NCBI GenBank assembly: GCA_965649825.1
Contig: OZ287695.1
Location: 496,001-560,000 of the forward strand
Source: Penicillus capitatus
Taxonomy: Eukaryota; Chlorophyta
DNA length: 64,000 bases
Direction of reading: 5' to 3'
This document shows, in pieces, positions 46,226-57,380 of the stretch (positions are counted from its first letter, which is position 1; each line of letters begins with the position of its first letter). The notes under the pieces were generated by a model. That model searched no databases. It was given only the letters and a program-made list of their open reading frames with translations, and was not told where the DNA came from. A program made the position numbers and the translations under genes.

Positions 46226-47147
46226 CGGGGTGGAATGCGCCGGCGCCAGCATCGCTCTGCGTTGAAGGGCACGCGTACTGTGCAGGCAACGGTGTGCTGC
46301 ACCATTGGATCCGACGGTTTCGCGAAACGCCACGGACGACGTGGCCAGATCGAGAGAACGTGTCGCTCTTCGGACCAGCAGACGTGGAGCTCTTCAAAAC
46401 GCACCTCTCTATGCGGTGCCCCATAACCAAAACCTGGACGCCGATGCGCACGGTACCCCTGTTCTGAACACGCATCCTGCCCGACACCCTTGACCAGAAC
46501 CCGACGAACGACGTGCTGAAATCCCTCGACGTGTTGAATCTTCAGTCCGATGTCACGCTGAATCACTGCGAGCTCTTCTTGCGTAAGAGTGCCGCATACG
46601 ATCGGTTGCTTCTGCGTCTGCTGAACAAATATCCGCTGCCATCGATACGACAGAAGGTGCTGCTCATGTACAGAGGGGATGCGATGGGATGATGCATCTC
46701 CAGGTCGAGAGGATCACGAACGCGTCGCCGGCGACGGAGAATGTCACCAATCGCATCAAACGACTGTACGAGGAAGAAAGGGACGCGATGTCGGGACGGT
46801 GGTCAGATGCCTTCGGTATTCCGTTGGATCTCGACGAGAGCGGTAACGCTGCGCCACTCCTTTGCGTGAAAAATCACCATTCGGTCACACTTCCTGCGGT
46901 CACTCTTTCGGAAAAGCATCACACTGCTGCTCACGTGTCTGCCCCTGCGCTATGTACTGCAGCGATCGATGGGTTTGCGCCGAGTGTGGTATGCAAAACG
47001 CGACAGGCGAATGTGTGTTTAGAGAATCGTGTTTGGACAAGATTGTCTCAGATCTCATAGAAGGCACCGTCTACAAGGCATTCTCGTCCAAAAGGCGTCA
47101 ATGCTCACATCGACAGCGCTCCCGCGTGCGAGACACGCTCAGCTGAC
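46226..47147 (+). CDS. Uncharacterised Cys-rich protein (several exons)
   Basis: A coding signal continues across frames. HWIRRFRETPRTTW and LFGPADVELFKTHLS lead into CPITKTWTPMRT. A 45-bp intron (about 46471-46515) precedes LKSLDVLNLQSDVTLNHCEL and RLLLRLLNKYPLPSIRQKVL. The last part has closely spaced cysteines (WVCAECGMQNATGECVF). The CPITKTW segment and the WVCAEC segment are faintly like an SP-RING/MIZ or U-box zinc fold, but the joins are uncertain and I would not assign a function. Start unknown. Confidence 0.35.
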
Positions 47148-47160
47148 AGCCACGTGCGTT

Positions 47161-47406
47161 TTAGGGATCGTCATCGGAACCGTCGGACGAATGGAAGTCT
47201 TTGTTCTGTACAAAACTGGCGGCTTGGTTCTCGTAGAACTCCTTCAGCTCTCGAACGCCGACGCCGTATTTTTTGGCCGCCTGCTTTAGACTAACGCCCT
47301 TCATGTAATGTTCGATCGATGCTTCTTTCAGACAGTCATAGCGCGTCTTCGGTTGAGACGACACGGCGTCGTTTTCCGCCTCTCCTTGGTGCGCTTCGGA
47401 ACTCAT
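47161..47406 (-). CDS. Small helix-turn-helix-like protein
   Basis: An 81-residue frame from ATG 47406. The middle segment KEASIEHYMKGVSLKQAAKK followed by YGVGVRELKEFYE looks like a homeodomain-like or psq/resolvase-type helix-turn-helix, and the tail is acidic (SSDGSDDDP). An exact ACGTCACATCA element lies about 65 bp upstream (47469-47479). It may be a DNA-binding protein, inferred from the helix pattern only. Confidence 0.5.
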   Translation of the reverse strand: MSSEAHQGEAENDAVSSQPKTRYDCLKEASIEHYMKGVSLKQAAKKYGVGVRELKEFYENQAASFVQNKDFHSSDGSDDDP

Positions 47407-47663
47407 GATATGGACAAATGCGCGATGTACGTCACATGCGTCGATGAACGGACACGAGCAATCGTCAAACGTCACATCATCATGCAAATGGAACCACTCA
47501 ACAGACGACATCCCTTCGGAATCACCCCATCCCTTTCTCACCGCCACAGCGAAAAAAAAACGCCACCGTCATCATCGCAGCAGTAAACAACTGAGGATTG
47601 ATAACGGAAACGTCACATCGGAGGCATGGGATGGGAACCTCGGCGACATCCGTTTCGATGTAC

Positions 47664-48420
47664 TCATGACTGGCGCTTTGCTCTTATACCATGGAGGATT
47701 GGATATCGTTCTTCCTCGGGCACCACTCGCTGTCGTTTTGCTCGGTCGTTTGTTTCCGTCACCTCTTCGACGGTTAATGATCGAGAGGGTGCTTGTGGAG
47801 GTAGCGATGCGTCGTCTTCTTCGTCTCCCTCTGAGTCTGTTCCGAGAGACGGTCCTCGACGTCGCACTGTATCTGGGAACTGTCCCGTGATACCTTCCGG
47901 CAGGCCGATATCGACCAAATCTCGTTCGCACATGTCCCCAGCGATATCCCCCTCATCTACTGACCATTCATCCAAGCACGGTAACATGGCGCCGCCCTCT
48001 TCCGTCTCCACATCACCGAGGCTGCGAGATCTGAGATGCTCCGAGAGCGTCGTGCTGGACGGAAGCGTCGCTCCTTCACCGAGTTGCTGAATCAGATGTT
48101 CCAAAACGTGCTCCTCCAACTGCATTCATACGAAACGTCACATCAGCGCGTTTGGATGAGACGCGACCTTGAGTCGACGTTTCTGATGACGGACCACTGT
48201 CTGAACCTTCTCCAAAAGATCTCGCTCCAACTTCAATGCATCGAGAATGGCCTGAGTCAAACGTCAACGCACTCGAGGTGCCATCCAAGCGAAGAATGCG
48301 TACTTTTGGGTCCTGGCAAAAAACACTGCGTGGTCCAAAGCGCATGTCAGTTGGGGGATTTGAGTAAGATATTGTATGGTCCTTATCCACGGCCTTCCTT
48401 CGTGGCCTTCACGTTCGCGC
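47664..48420 (-). CDS. Uncharacterised acidic, coiled-coil protein
   Basis: Three exons can be joined in phase on the minus strand: TIQYLTQIPQLTCALDHAVF, then a 50-bp intron, then AILDALKLERDLLEKVQTVV, then a 48-bp intron, then LEEHVLEHLIQQLGEG and a long acidic, Ser/Pro-rich C-terminal region ending in RAKRQS. The second intron contains an exact ACGTCACATCA element (48135-48145, in antisense). The 5' end is unresolved and may lie near 48.5 kb. No family recognised. Confidence 0.45.
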
Positions 48421-48527
48421 TGTCACATCACACGAATGGCCACTGTCAGACGTAATAATAACATTCCTTTACGACCTTCCGCATTTGTGGTCGTTCCGTT
48501 TCTCCGTCTTCCCGATTCCTCGTTCCC

Positions 48528-50061
48528 ATGTCGACATTGGTTCTCATCCCTGTGGACGGTCCTCCGGAAATTCTCCCGACAGGAACGCGTCCCGTCGATG
48601 TCTTTCAACAAGTGCGTCGTCGTTTGCCACTCCTCCCCCCGACGCTGCTCTCCAGGTTCCTCTGCTCTGTCACCAGCTATCTGAGGCCACCACTATGTTC
48701 TGGATGCACTCCGCCTACCACTACCAACAGGCACGTTCCCGATAGACGGCATTGACACGGAGCGACGGTGGTGTGCCACAGTTGAACGAGTACGGTACTC
48801 GTGTGGCAGGCTATGCCGTTCTTGGCGACATCTGTCTCGTACACAACAAGACACTGTCTGACGTTGGACTCGAAGCCTTTCTGCGCCGCTTTCAACGCTT
48901 CTCCAAAATCGACGCCTACGTTCAAAACCGTACCATGCAGCGCGATCTCGCCGACCGAAAAGTGCGCCGCCACTCGTGCAACACTGTGAGGTTAAAGATG
49001 GACTGCAGGCGGTGCGTCATATCTCCCAAATCGATACAGGTTGTGCCAAGGATGTTGTTCCTTTAAGCAAACGTGTCGATGTCGAAGAACGCGAAAAGTT
49101 GCTGTCCACCTTAAAGAGTCGTCAAAGTGGCGGATGTACCTTGGGCTGCTGTGCCTTGGCTAACCGTTGTCGTGCGTCTGCTCCTGCTCCTGCGCCCCGT
49201 GCGGATGATCAGAAAGGCTGGGCTTCGCTGCCAAAAGATCTCATGGCCGCTGTCCTGCGCCATGTCTCGTCTGGCAGTGATGTGATTGCTCTCTCTGGGG
49301 TCTGTTCGCCATGGCGCAGAGCGACTCTGGAGGCGAAGGAATGTTTGATACAGGCGTCCTTCTCACTAGATCCACTACGTCCTTTCTCCGAGAGTCAACA
49401 GCGGTTTCATTCCATATACGCTGAGCTGATGCCAGCCGTCTTTTGCAAGGTAGCTACTAACCGTAAGACGTTTAAGTGTTAGAAAGAGTGAGATCCAATT
49501 GATCAGCAGATTAACAGGCTGCGGCATGTTCTGTCCATGGACCTTGTTTGCTGTGCTCTTCGTTTTATGCGTCGGCATTTGGGTATGCAGGCTATGAAAG
49601 CGGACAATCTCACCGCGCTGCGCAGCTATGGAATGCTGTTGGATGAGGCGGATCTAGGACAACGAAGCGTCAAAACATGGAAGAGACTGTATCGCCTAGG
49701 TGATGTCTATGGCTGCTGGAAGATCGGAGAGATCCTCTACGAGGGACGCGATTACATGCCCATGGATCAGCCAGAAGCTTACCACGCACTCTCCCGCGCC
49801 GCCAAGAAGGTAAGGCACCTTAGGCGCCATCCGTGCTTCGATGGCGCATCTCAGGCCAAAGCACTGCCGGATGGACGCGTGAAGAGTCAGATCTTGGGAA
49901 AGGTCGGCATCTATTTGGGATACTGTTTCCTCGACGGCGATGCCGGACAAAAAGAAGACAACGAGACAGCCGTCGAGTGGTTCCGTCTAGCAGCAGCTCA
50001 CGGAAACGAAGATGCCCAGCGTGTCTGTGGATGGATATTCAACACTGGAATGTATGGATAG
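48528..50061 (+). CDS. F-box protein with Sel1-like repeats
   Basis: From ATG 48528 a first exon (MSTLVLIPVDGPPEILPTG) joins through a roughly 46-bp intron to VPLLCHQLSEATTMFWMHSA, and later to YAVLGDICLVHNKTLSDVG. The junction near 48970-49000 is unresolved. Downstream, WASLPKDLMAAVLRHVSSGS and ALSGVCSPWRRATL form an F-box. A 57-bp intron at about 49450 leads to Sel1-like helical pairs (LGDVYGCWKIGEILYEG, then AVEWFRLAAAHGNEDAQRVC). F-box proteins recruit substrates to SCF ubiquitin ligases, and the Sel1 repeats would bind them. No in-frame ATG lies between the upstream exons and the F-box, which favours one gene rather than two. Confidence 0.65.
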
Positions 50062-50426
50062 CCCGATCGAGAGAGCGGTAAGAGAATCTCCGAAAGAGCT
50101 CAAGAGTCGTCATTCCGTCCACATGCTTTTTTATCTTTTCGTCGAATGGAATAGGAGTGTACAAAGAAAAGCCTTGGGCAGATGCCTGATAGAGTCTCTG
50201 GACTCGAGGCGGCTGACACAACAACAATACCCACACACATTAAACAACATCCTCTGCATCGTGGCACCGACGCAGGCGTCAAGCATTTAGCTCTGTTTCG
50301 GCAGAGATACCGTAAAGCAACAGTCCTAAGCACGATTCCTCTACTCTGGCATACAGATTTCGTCTGACGGATCAAATTCCTATCGTTGGTCCTATTCGAA
50401 AGAATTCTAATCGATCAGCAATCGGT
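50062..50426. other. Intergenic, convergent gene ends
   Basis: No gene seen between the F-box gene and the opposite-strand Cys/Trp-repeat gene. Confidence 0.5.
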
Positions 50427-51449
50427 TTATCGGGTAGTCAAGCGTTGGTAAGGGGGTTCTACGAAATGTTCATCAGATGGATTGCGGTGGGAAGAACGAA
50501 TCATGAGGTAAAAAGGATATGGTAGAATAACAATCATCCAAAAGGGCAGTACACACATAACGGCAACCGTACCACCATAGAGAGTGACCACACTCATGAT
50601 GATCATCGTGATCAGCAGACTGAGCGGGAAATAGTGATTCTGTCGCGCAGAGTGCAGCGAAGCCACGACAAGAACGATCAAAAAGACGACGCCTGAAAAG
50701 TAGCCAACCGTCAGAGCCAGGCCAAGATCACACCACCCAGCTGGATGCTGGTCACAGCGCTGCAGCCTTCTGGTGACGCAATACCATTCTGCACAGTATT
50801 CCCCTGCACGGAAGGTGCAGCGGCAGAGAGATTCGCCGACGTCTTTTCTAGATCTGATGGTGCCATTCCAACGTGAACAGAATCCACCCGCGTCTGCATC
50901 GTCGCAGTGGTAGGTCTCTCTATAATCTCTGCCCTCTTCCCAGTTGCTGCAGTTCCATGTTTGGCAGGAGGTGTTGTCATTGGACCAGCTGCTGCAGGAA
51001 CAGGGTGTCATCGCATTTTCCTGGCGGGTGGCATTCCTCCCGTTGCTGTTGGGCACGGACTCTGTTCTTGAGCACGACCAAGACTTGCAACACGTGCTTG
51101 CATGATTCGGCAGGCAGCTGCATGACTCGTTCACTTCATTATCGCCGCTGGCGGCTGTAAGAGTCCATGAATGGCAGCAGCGGTCTGCGTCGTGGCTCTG
51201 GCAGTTGTAGATTTTGAGGTCCTCGCTTGTTCGGCGTCTGTACAAGCCGCCTTGGTATCTGCCACTCTCTGAAAAATAACCGGCTTCGATGCGTAATCTC
51301 TTCCATGCAGTCAAGCGTTCTCTCAACCCTGTCGACGTCGGTGCCGTTGCAGGTTCTGTGCTATCGGCAACGGTCGCGAACGCGAGAGTGGCAAAGGCCA
51401 CTGCAAATAGAAATACGTTGGCGGCTGAGTAAACGGGAAAAGGGTCCAT
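50427..51449 (-). CDS. Membrane protein with Cys/Trp-repeat ectodomain
   Basis: An intronless frame of 340 residues from ATG 51449. A signal peptide or anchor (ANVFLFAVAFATLAFATVA) is followed by about 190 residues holding five copies of a short module. The three full modules read CSCLPNHASTCCKSWSC, CSCSSWSNDNTSCQTWNC and CRCTFRAGEYCAEWYC, giving the pattern C-x-C-x(8-11)-C-x2-W-x-C. Two further modules keep only C...C-x2-W. N-glycosylation sites are frequent. The C-terminal 110 residues hold about three membrane helices. I know no named family with this module. A surface receptor-like or matrix role is a guess. Confidence 0.75.
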   Translation of the reverse strand: MDPFPVYSAANVFLFAVAFATLAFATVADSTEPATAPTSTGLRERLTAWKRLRIEAGYFSESGRYQGGLYRRRTSEDLKIYNCQSHDADRCCHSWTLTAASGDNEVNESCSCLPNHASTCCKSWSCSRTESVPNSNGRNATRQENAMTPCSCSSWSNDNTSCQTWNCSNWEEGRDYRETYHCDDADAGGFCSRWNGTIRSRKDVGESLCRCTFRAGEYCAEWYCVTRRLQRCDQHPAGWCDLGLALTVGYFSGVVFLIVLVVASLHSARQNHYFPLSLLITMIIMSVVTLYGGTVAVMCVLPFWMIVILPYPFYLMIRSSHRNPSDEHFVEPPYQRLTTR

Positions 51450-52447
51450 GGCGCAACTGAGTTCTTTTTTGCCGAACAGAATATTCAAGGTTTCGGAAGG
51501 GTGAGAAGACGTCTGTCGATGCCGCTCTCTTAGCAATAAATTCTGGGCAGTACAGCGAGACGCGTGGTGCGGTTAGTTCGCAACGAGGGGGGAATGGCCA
51601 CGGCTTTGAGCGTTTCTTCGACTGTCAGACGGTCGCCATCGATGCTGCGAAGTTCCTCGTTCAGAATGCGTCGTCTTGAATGACATCTGCGACATCGCCG
51701 ACGGCTTGGCCGTCATCCGCATTGCAGCTCCTGTCTGTGTCGTACACTTTTTCGCTGGCTTAATGCTGAACGTCTTTTGCCACGAGGCTCCTGGAGGGAA
51801 GCGTCCAAGTCGAGGGCCGGCGATGGAGGATCTCAAAGAGCGGGACATGACTGGAAAGCGCAAGCACGCTTTGTTTGCTTCGCAATGGCCTGTCTGTGAG
51901 AATGGACGACTCTTCTGAGGCTACCTGCTTCGCCCCATTTAACGTGATTTCTCACTATCTGATAGGATCTCTGGGAAGAGGACGTTTTTGATCAAGACAG
52001 GACGGTATGGACGTCGATTCTTAGGAGAACGACGTCTCTGTTATGGTTCTGTCCACATTCGATGCTGACTGGTCGTGAACAAGCCTTCCCCTCTCGTCGT
52101 TTGGCAGAGGTCTCAAACGAGACAGTTTTCACTCTCTCGGAGTTAATCTTTCTGAAGAAAGCCTCTCCAAGCGAGGCAGGTGATCCAAACGCTGGTTGCG
52201 AATGATGGATGATGATTTTTCGACGTTCTTTTCCTGACTAATCAAAGGATGCACGGGTGTCGATTCGTGGAGGCGTAAGGGTTCTATCTTTTGCATTTAC
52301 GTCATCTGTCGTCGTTAGTTGACTGACGCAAAGGGTTCTAATGAGCGCGTGTCTAACGGAGTCCTTTTCTCGGTTTCTCGGTCATAGCGTTCGTATGGTG
52401 TGAAACTCTTCTCTCGAAGCATCTGAATGAAAGGCAACCCAGAAACA
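51450..52447. other. No confident gene
   Basis: A minus-strand segment at about 51535-51640 (ELRSIDGDRLTVEETLKAVA) looks protein-like but could not be extended into a gene. The rest, from 51.92 to 52.45 kb, shows nothing recognisable. Confidence 0.35.
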
Positions 52448-54025
52448 ATGGACGTCGAGTCGAACAGCTTCAACAGGGGTGACGTTGTCTGGCGGCGCGA
52501 CAAAACGTTGAGATGGTCGTGTGCGTGTGGAGGTTACTGAATGGTCGTTTCGTCCAACGGCTGTCGGCGTCGTCGGTTCCTTCGTCGTCGCTATCATCGC
52601 ATTGGGGATCGGTATCGCTGCATTCAAAGAGGTGGACGACAACGACACGTCAGTAACAGACTACAGCGGCACCGTCGCCACTGTTCACTCCCAAACGAAT
52701 GAGATCGCGGAAGGAGCAAGACCTCCCAATGCCAACCGACCGTTGCCAGGGAGTGAAGACGACGATGGCTACCATCCCATCTCGGACAACAGATTTACAC
52801 AGCACCTGGACGTGGCTGTTCGCAATCACGTCTCACGGCAGCATTCTACTTGACTGCAGAAAAGCATTGAGGATTCCTCTCGGCTTTTCAAGTGCCTTTT
52901 ACTGTCTGTCTATTTGTCCATGTCTGACGTTATGCTGTAGTCTAGACGTCTCATACTTTGATCCTGAAGGGCCCGATTTATTAGCCGATCGTGAAGCCAT
53001 TGCGGAGCACATCTTGAATTCGCGCCGTTCTCTGAAAAACGCCCTTGCTGTCTCGTTTAAGGAACATTCTGCCGATTTGGTCCGAGTCTTGAATGAAGCC
53101 GCCGATGACATGTCTGTGCTGTCTTTGCTGCTGGATCACAAAGTATATGAGGAAAGCAGCGTTAATACCTTTGCCAATCTGGGCTTTGCCGATGAGTTAG
53201 TTGGGAGACTGGCTGGAGAACGATTCCGCGATGCGGGCATTCAACGTGCCCTGTGTCTGAAGAACGATCAGGACAACTTTGGCGAAACGCCCTCCTGCCG
53301 GGCGTTCGAGAGCGCGCTGCAGCCAGAGGTGAACATCTCAAGTACTGTTGATGCATCGGTGAAGCACATGGTGTCCTGGATCAATTTTCTCACGCTACGA
53401 TCATGTCACAGGATCCAGAGCTAATGCGAAGACGCGTGGAAAGCGCCGTCAAAGAGGACGAAGTGAAAGGGATCTTAACGATCAGTGCTGAAGGTTATGC
53501 AGCAGCCTATGAGTACTTAGACGACAACGGACTCCTTTGCACAAGACAACGTAACATCAACAACTCTGACTGCGTTCTGTTGGCGACATTTGACGCGACG
53601 GATGAGACACTCCAAGTGCGTCGATTGTTGTCCATGGCACATGGATGCACTAGAGGTGTTCAGGGCATCGAGGATGGACACGTTTCCTTTGCGATGGATA
53701 ACCAGCATACCTGCAGGGCTTTATGACCATTGTGTTTCTCAGAATCCGCGCCAGCTATCGTTACATTCCTGGCGTCGGATGATCTGTCTTGACAGGTAGG
53801 AGGGGACCGGAGAGAGTGTCATAGAGTGTGATGCTGTATAAAGGTCCCGTCATCATCAGTGATGCAGACGAGGCCAATCGTCGATTGAGAGGAGATCTGA
53901 TGGGCGGCAAGACGATCGATAATCGCGAGGCGAAAGACATCGACGTGCGCTTCATCGTCCACGGCAAAGTATCTGATCCTTTCTGGACAGAAGTGAAGAA
54001 CGGCAGCAACAACCTTGAATGGTAA
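52448..54025 (+). CDS. Membrane-anchored protein with periplasmic sugar-binding-protein-like domain (probable frameshift)
   Basis: An N-terminal single span (AVGVVGSFVVAIIALGIGIA) is followed by a domain like type I sugar-binding proteins of bacterial ABC systems: FDPEGPDLLADREAIAEHI, then GERFRDAGIQRALCLKND, then, across a 53-bp intron, GILTISAEGYAAAYEYLDDN and ATFDATDETLQVRRL, then HVSFAMDNQ. Immediately after DNQ the conserved YLQGF continuation is found one frame over (near 53706), with no possible splice donor, so a small indel is likely. The frame then continues through another intron. It ends in a segment resembling the start of a second such domain (VRFIVHGKVSDPFWTEVKNG), which is cut short. 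The start codon is uncertain. Confidence 0.6.
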
Positions 54026-56454
54026 ACCTCGGTAAGGTTATTCCTTTAGCAATCTGTTCTTCTCCAACACATATAGGTTTTTAATGGCTCTTTGAGGGAA
54101 TAACACAGATAGACATTCAGATGTCGGAGTGAAAAAGATCTCTTATGAGTTCTCCCGTCATTCTTCGTCTAAATCGGTAGTTAGTCTTCTTCGCTGTCTA
54201 TCCAGAACGCTAAAGAATACAACTCCTGCGTGGTCTTTCATCCTGTCGGACACACTCTTACTCTAAGTTTCCTCAGCTGCATCTAAAGCATTATCTTGAC
54301 ATCGGTGCAGATGGATTTTGTATCTAAAGAACTCATACGCTCGCTGCCACTGAGATCGCCGTTCTGGGGCTCTTATAAAGTTATGCAATTGACGGATACG
54401 ATCGTTGGCCGACTTTGAGTGAAGAAGACACTTCATCATTCCATGCTTCACATATCTAATCGCCTATCGACAAGTCTTCATCACATTTGCCAATGGCAGC
54501 TTGTATTCTCTTTAGTGCGTTATTATATTCTTCTCCCTTCTTTGATTTCTGATGCCCTTGTGTTACGACGGATCTCGGTTAAGCACACCGACCGATCCAA
54601 AGATGTAGCCTCGTCTTAACGCTAAGTATGACCCACCCATCTAAGCGTGAAGCCCGTTGTACCTAGTAAGAGCTTCATCAGAGGTGTGTCTTTGCGTCTG
54701 ACTTATGACCTCTGAAACAGCTGTCGTTTCTCTCTGCCTTCACCTTTGGTTACTGTGCGTCGTTTACTACAGGCTCGGACCTGTCATCTATGCCGTTCGT
54801 TGCTGCGATAATGTTGTCTGCAACGTTAGCGGTCTATTCCACTTAACAGTCAGTCACTTATCTACATGAAAACCATACCTGGTGTGCAATATGTACTTCG
54901 CACTTGCCTTGCTCTCTCCAGTCTTCTATTGAGCTCATCTGTGCTCAAGTTGTCTTGCTCCGGAAGATCAGTTGCTTTCATACAAACTACAGAATGGTGT
55001 TGTCGGTCGATGGCAAAAAGATTCAATGGCAAACTGCGGCGAGAAACGTATGAATGTCCGGGAGTTTTCTCAGTACCTCTAAAGGCCCCTTATAACCCGT
55101 GGGAAATCAAGTAAAACTCTTCATCTAGTAAGGTTCCAAGCTGCAGACGAAGCTGTTATGCACGGTGAACTTTTACAAGAAACTTTGATAACGAATTTCA
55201 AAGATGGAACAGCTCCAAGCCTGGCATGTCAAAGCGTATTAATTGTTAAATCAACAGATGTGCTTATTACTTTAAACACGAGATGTCTGGAATGAACAAT
55301 CAAGAGTGTAAAAGTTTAAAGAAATCACAATAACTGAAGTTAGGACAATAGTCTTCTCTGAAAATGTTGCAAAGCACAAAGGTGGCATTGCCAGGTCTTT
55401 TGTGTAATCTCTACTCCACTTCGTAACGTCAACCATGTTATTTAACCAGATGGAGACAATAACAGCGCATTTGATTTGGATAGATTGGAAGAGATTCCCA
55501 ATCGCTTAATTGAATCAATCTTGTGGCACTTCCATTTGATATATTGAGCAACCAGTTTTTTGGAAGATCACACTCAGACGATTAAAATCGAAGGACAGCA
55601 AAAGATAGATACTCTAGGTGGATGTTCACAAGGATACATACTATTTATCACTTGGTCTCTTTCTAAAAACAATCAAACCGATGTTAGCTACACCTTGCAA
55701 ATGCAAGCAGAGTTTGGAACGTTGTCATTTTCAAGGTTTTGCAGAGGGTCGTGGCATCGGATTCGTGTTTGTGCTTCCGGTGCCCTTTTTTAGTCGAATG
55801 TCTCAAGCATCCCGAACGTGTGGAACAAACGTTCACGGTAATTGCCATGCTGAAGATGATGCACCCGCTAACGGAAGGATCAACAGAAAGGTTAAATAAC
55901 TCTTAGAAGCCGGATTGCTGAACTGTGTCCTTTGCGCGAGCTTTTAAGAAAATGGCTTATCGACAACGGGTTACGGATTGGACAGGTTTGTGACGCCTTA
56001 AATCGTATGATCCTACCTCTCATAGACAAGCGGTACTCCACCGCCATTTTCGCTATCTTGTGTTCTTAGGGAACGACGGGGGAAGTAATGATGAAAGCGA
56101 TATGAAAGTATCCATGTCAGCCGAAGACGATGATCTAATCGTGTTTCAATCGTGCATGGTTCAAAGCTTTGCGTGCCTTGACCAATGGGACATGTTCAAT
56201 ATAAACTACCTTGCACTGAAGGCGCTTGAGTACTACGAGAGACAGGAAGGACCCTATAGATCCAACAGTCGGCAGATCTAGAAGGCCCTACGACGCAATA
56301 TCGTCAGGAATATGTGCGCGAGTACGAGCGAACGGGGGTTCTTGTAGGAACAGCGTGGCGATATGACAGTTAAGGAAAAGCTACCGTCCGTTTACAGGGT
56401 GGACATCCCTGATCCTGTTCATGCTGTAATAGTGGACACACGAAGGCGACCGGT
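54026..56454. other. AT-richer gene-poor stretch
   Basis: About 2.4 kb with only short frames (for example 55618-55899 and 56060-56281) and no domain. It could include decayed copies of the preceding gene, but I cannot show this by eye. Confidence 0.4.
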
Positions 56455-56965
56455 TCACATCTGCGTCTGCATCTTGCACTGCTGAAGCACGTCGAAGTAG
56501 AATTGGCAGGCGGCGATGTCTCCGTTGTTCGCCGAGACACAGTCGGCGAAGGCCTTGGACTGGTGGTGACAGGCGTCGACGGACTGGGACGCAGCAGGGG
56601 CAGCAGCCTCCTGCGGAACGGCCTCTCCGCGGCCACCCATGAGGCCGTCGACGGCGCGGTGGGCGAATGCGCTTCCGGTTCCCAGAGCGGCTCCCTGCAT
56701 CATGGTTCCGGCCAGGCCTGAGAAGAGACCTCCTCCCTGGCTCTGCTGTGGAGGTGGAGCGCCTGGAACACAAAGGATGTTAAGGGAGAGGGTTTGGACA
56801 GACGGTGGTCGTCGGTCTTACGTGCAGTGGGTGTCGGTGGCGGTGACTTGGAAGCGCTGCTCGAGAAACCTCGTCGTCCGGATGGACGCGAACCTCCTAA
56901 GCACGCGAACTCGCCTTGTCGACTTTGACGCCGCTCAGCGAGTCGTTACCGCGACGGCGTGCCAT
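56455..56965 (-). CDS. CHCHD2: Twin-CX9C mitochondrial protein of the CHCHD2/CHCHD10/Mix17 family
   Basis: The main exon 56762-56455 encodes LFSGLAGTMMQGAALGTGSA, then AHRAVDGLMGG, then the twin CX9C motif CHHQSKAFADC and CQFYFDVLQQC. A 59-bp intron (56763-56821) links it to an upstream exon rich in Arg, Ser and Pro (RRGFSSSASKSPPPTPTA), like the presequence region of the family. ATG 56965 (MARRRGNDSLSG) is the best start, but its join is uncertain because a TAG would need to be removed by a further small intron. The family works in the mitochondrial intermembrane space on respiratory-chain and cristae function. Confidence 0.8.
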
Positions 56966-57380
56966 GTTGTTGAGTCGATTGAGGAAGAACTCTGTGAAGC
57001 CGAGAATAACAAACGATTGCGTCAATGACACCGATGATGCAAGTATTCCCGTAGGATGCGTACCCATTTAACTGTTCTTTTTTGCGGACGTCATCACATG
57101 ACGCTCACCTTGACATCGACACGACGAAAATCCCCTTCCTAAGTGCTGTCAGTCGTCATCGAGCTTCGACACCGTTTTCTCCCTCTGTACTCAAATCCAT
57201 CCACCTTTTATAATGATGAAGACGAAGGCGTCATTCAGTTAACACGCGTCCATGCAAAGCACAGAACATGTAAGGTCTGCCTGTCGGTGGGAGTTGCATT
57301 CAAGCTCTTGAATGCAACAGCGTCCCATGTCCGTGTCACTTCTGCGTCGTGCACAATTCGGTATCCCTAAGAAAAGGGTC

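Noticed and set aside
54866-56281. Several 70-95-codon frames in 54.8-56.3 kb
   Set aside because: No domain, no consistent splice joins and AT-rich composition like the other gene-poor stretches.
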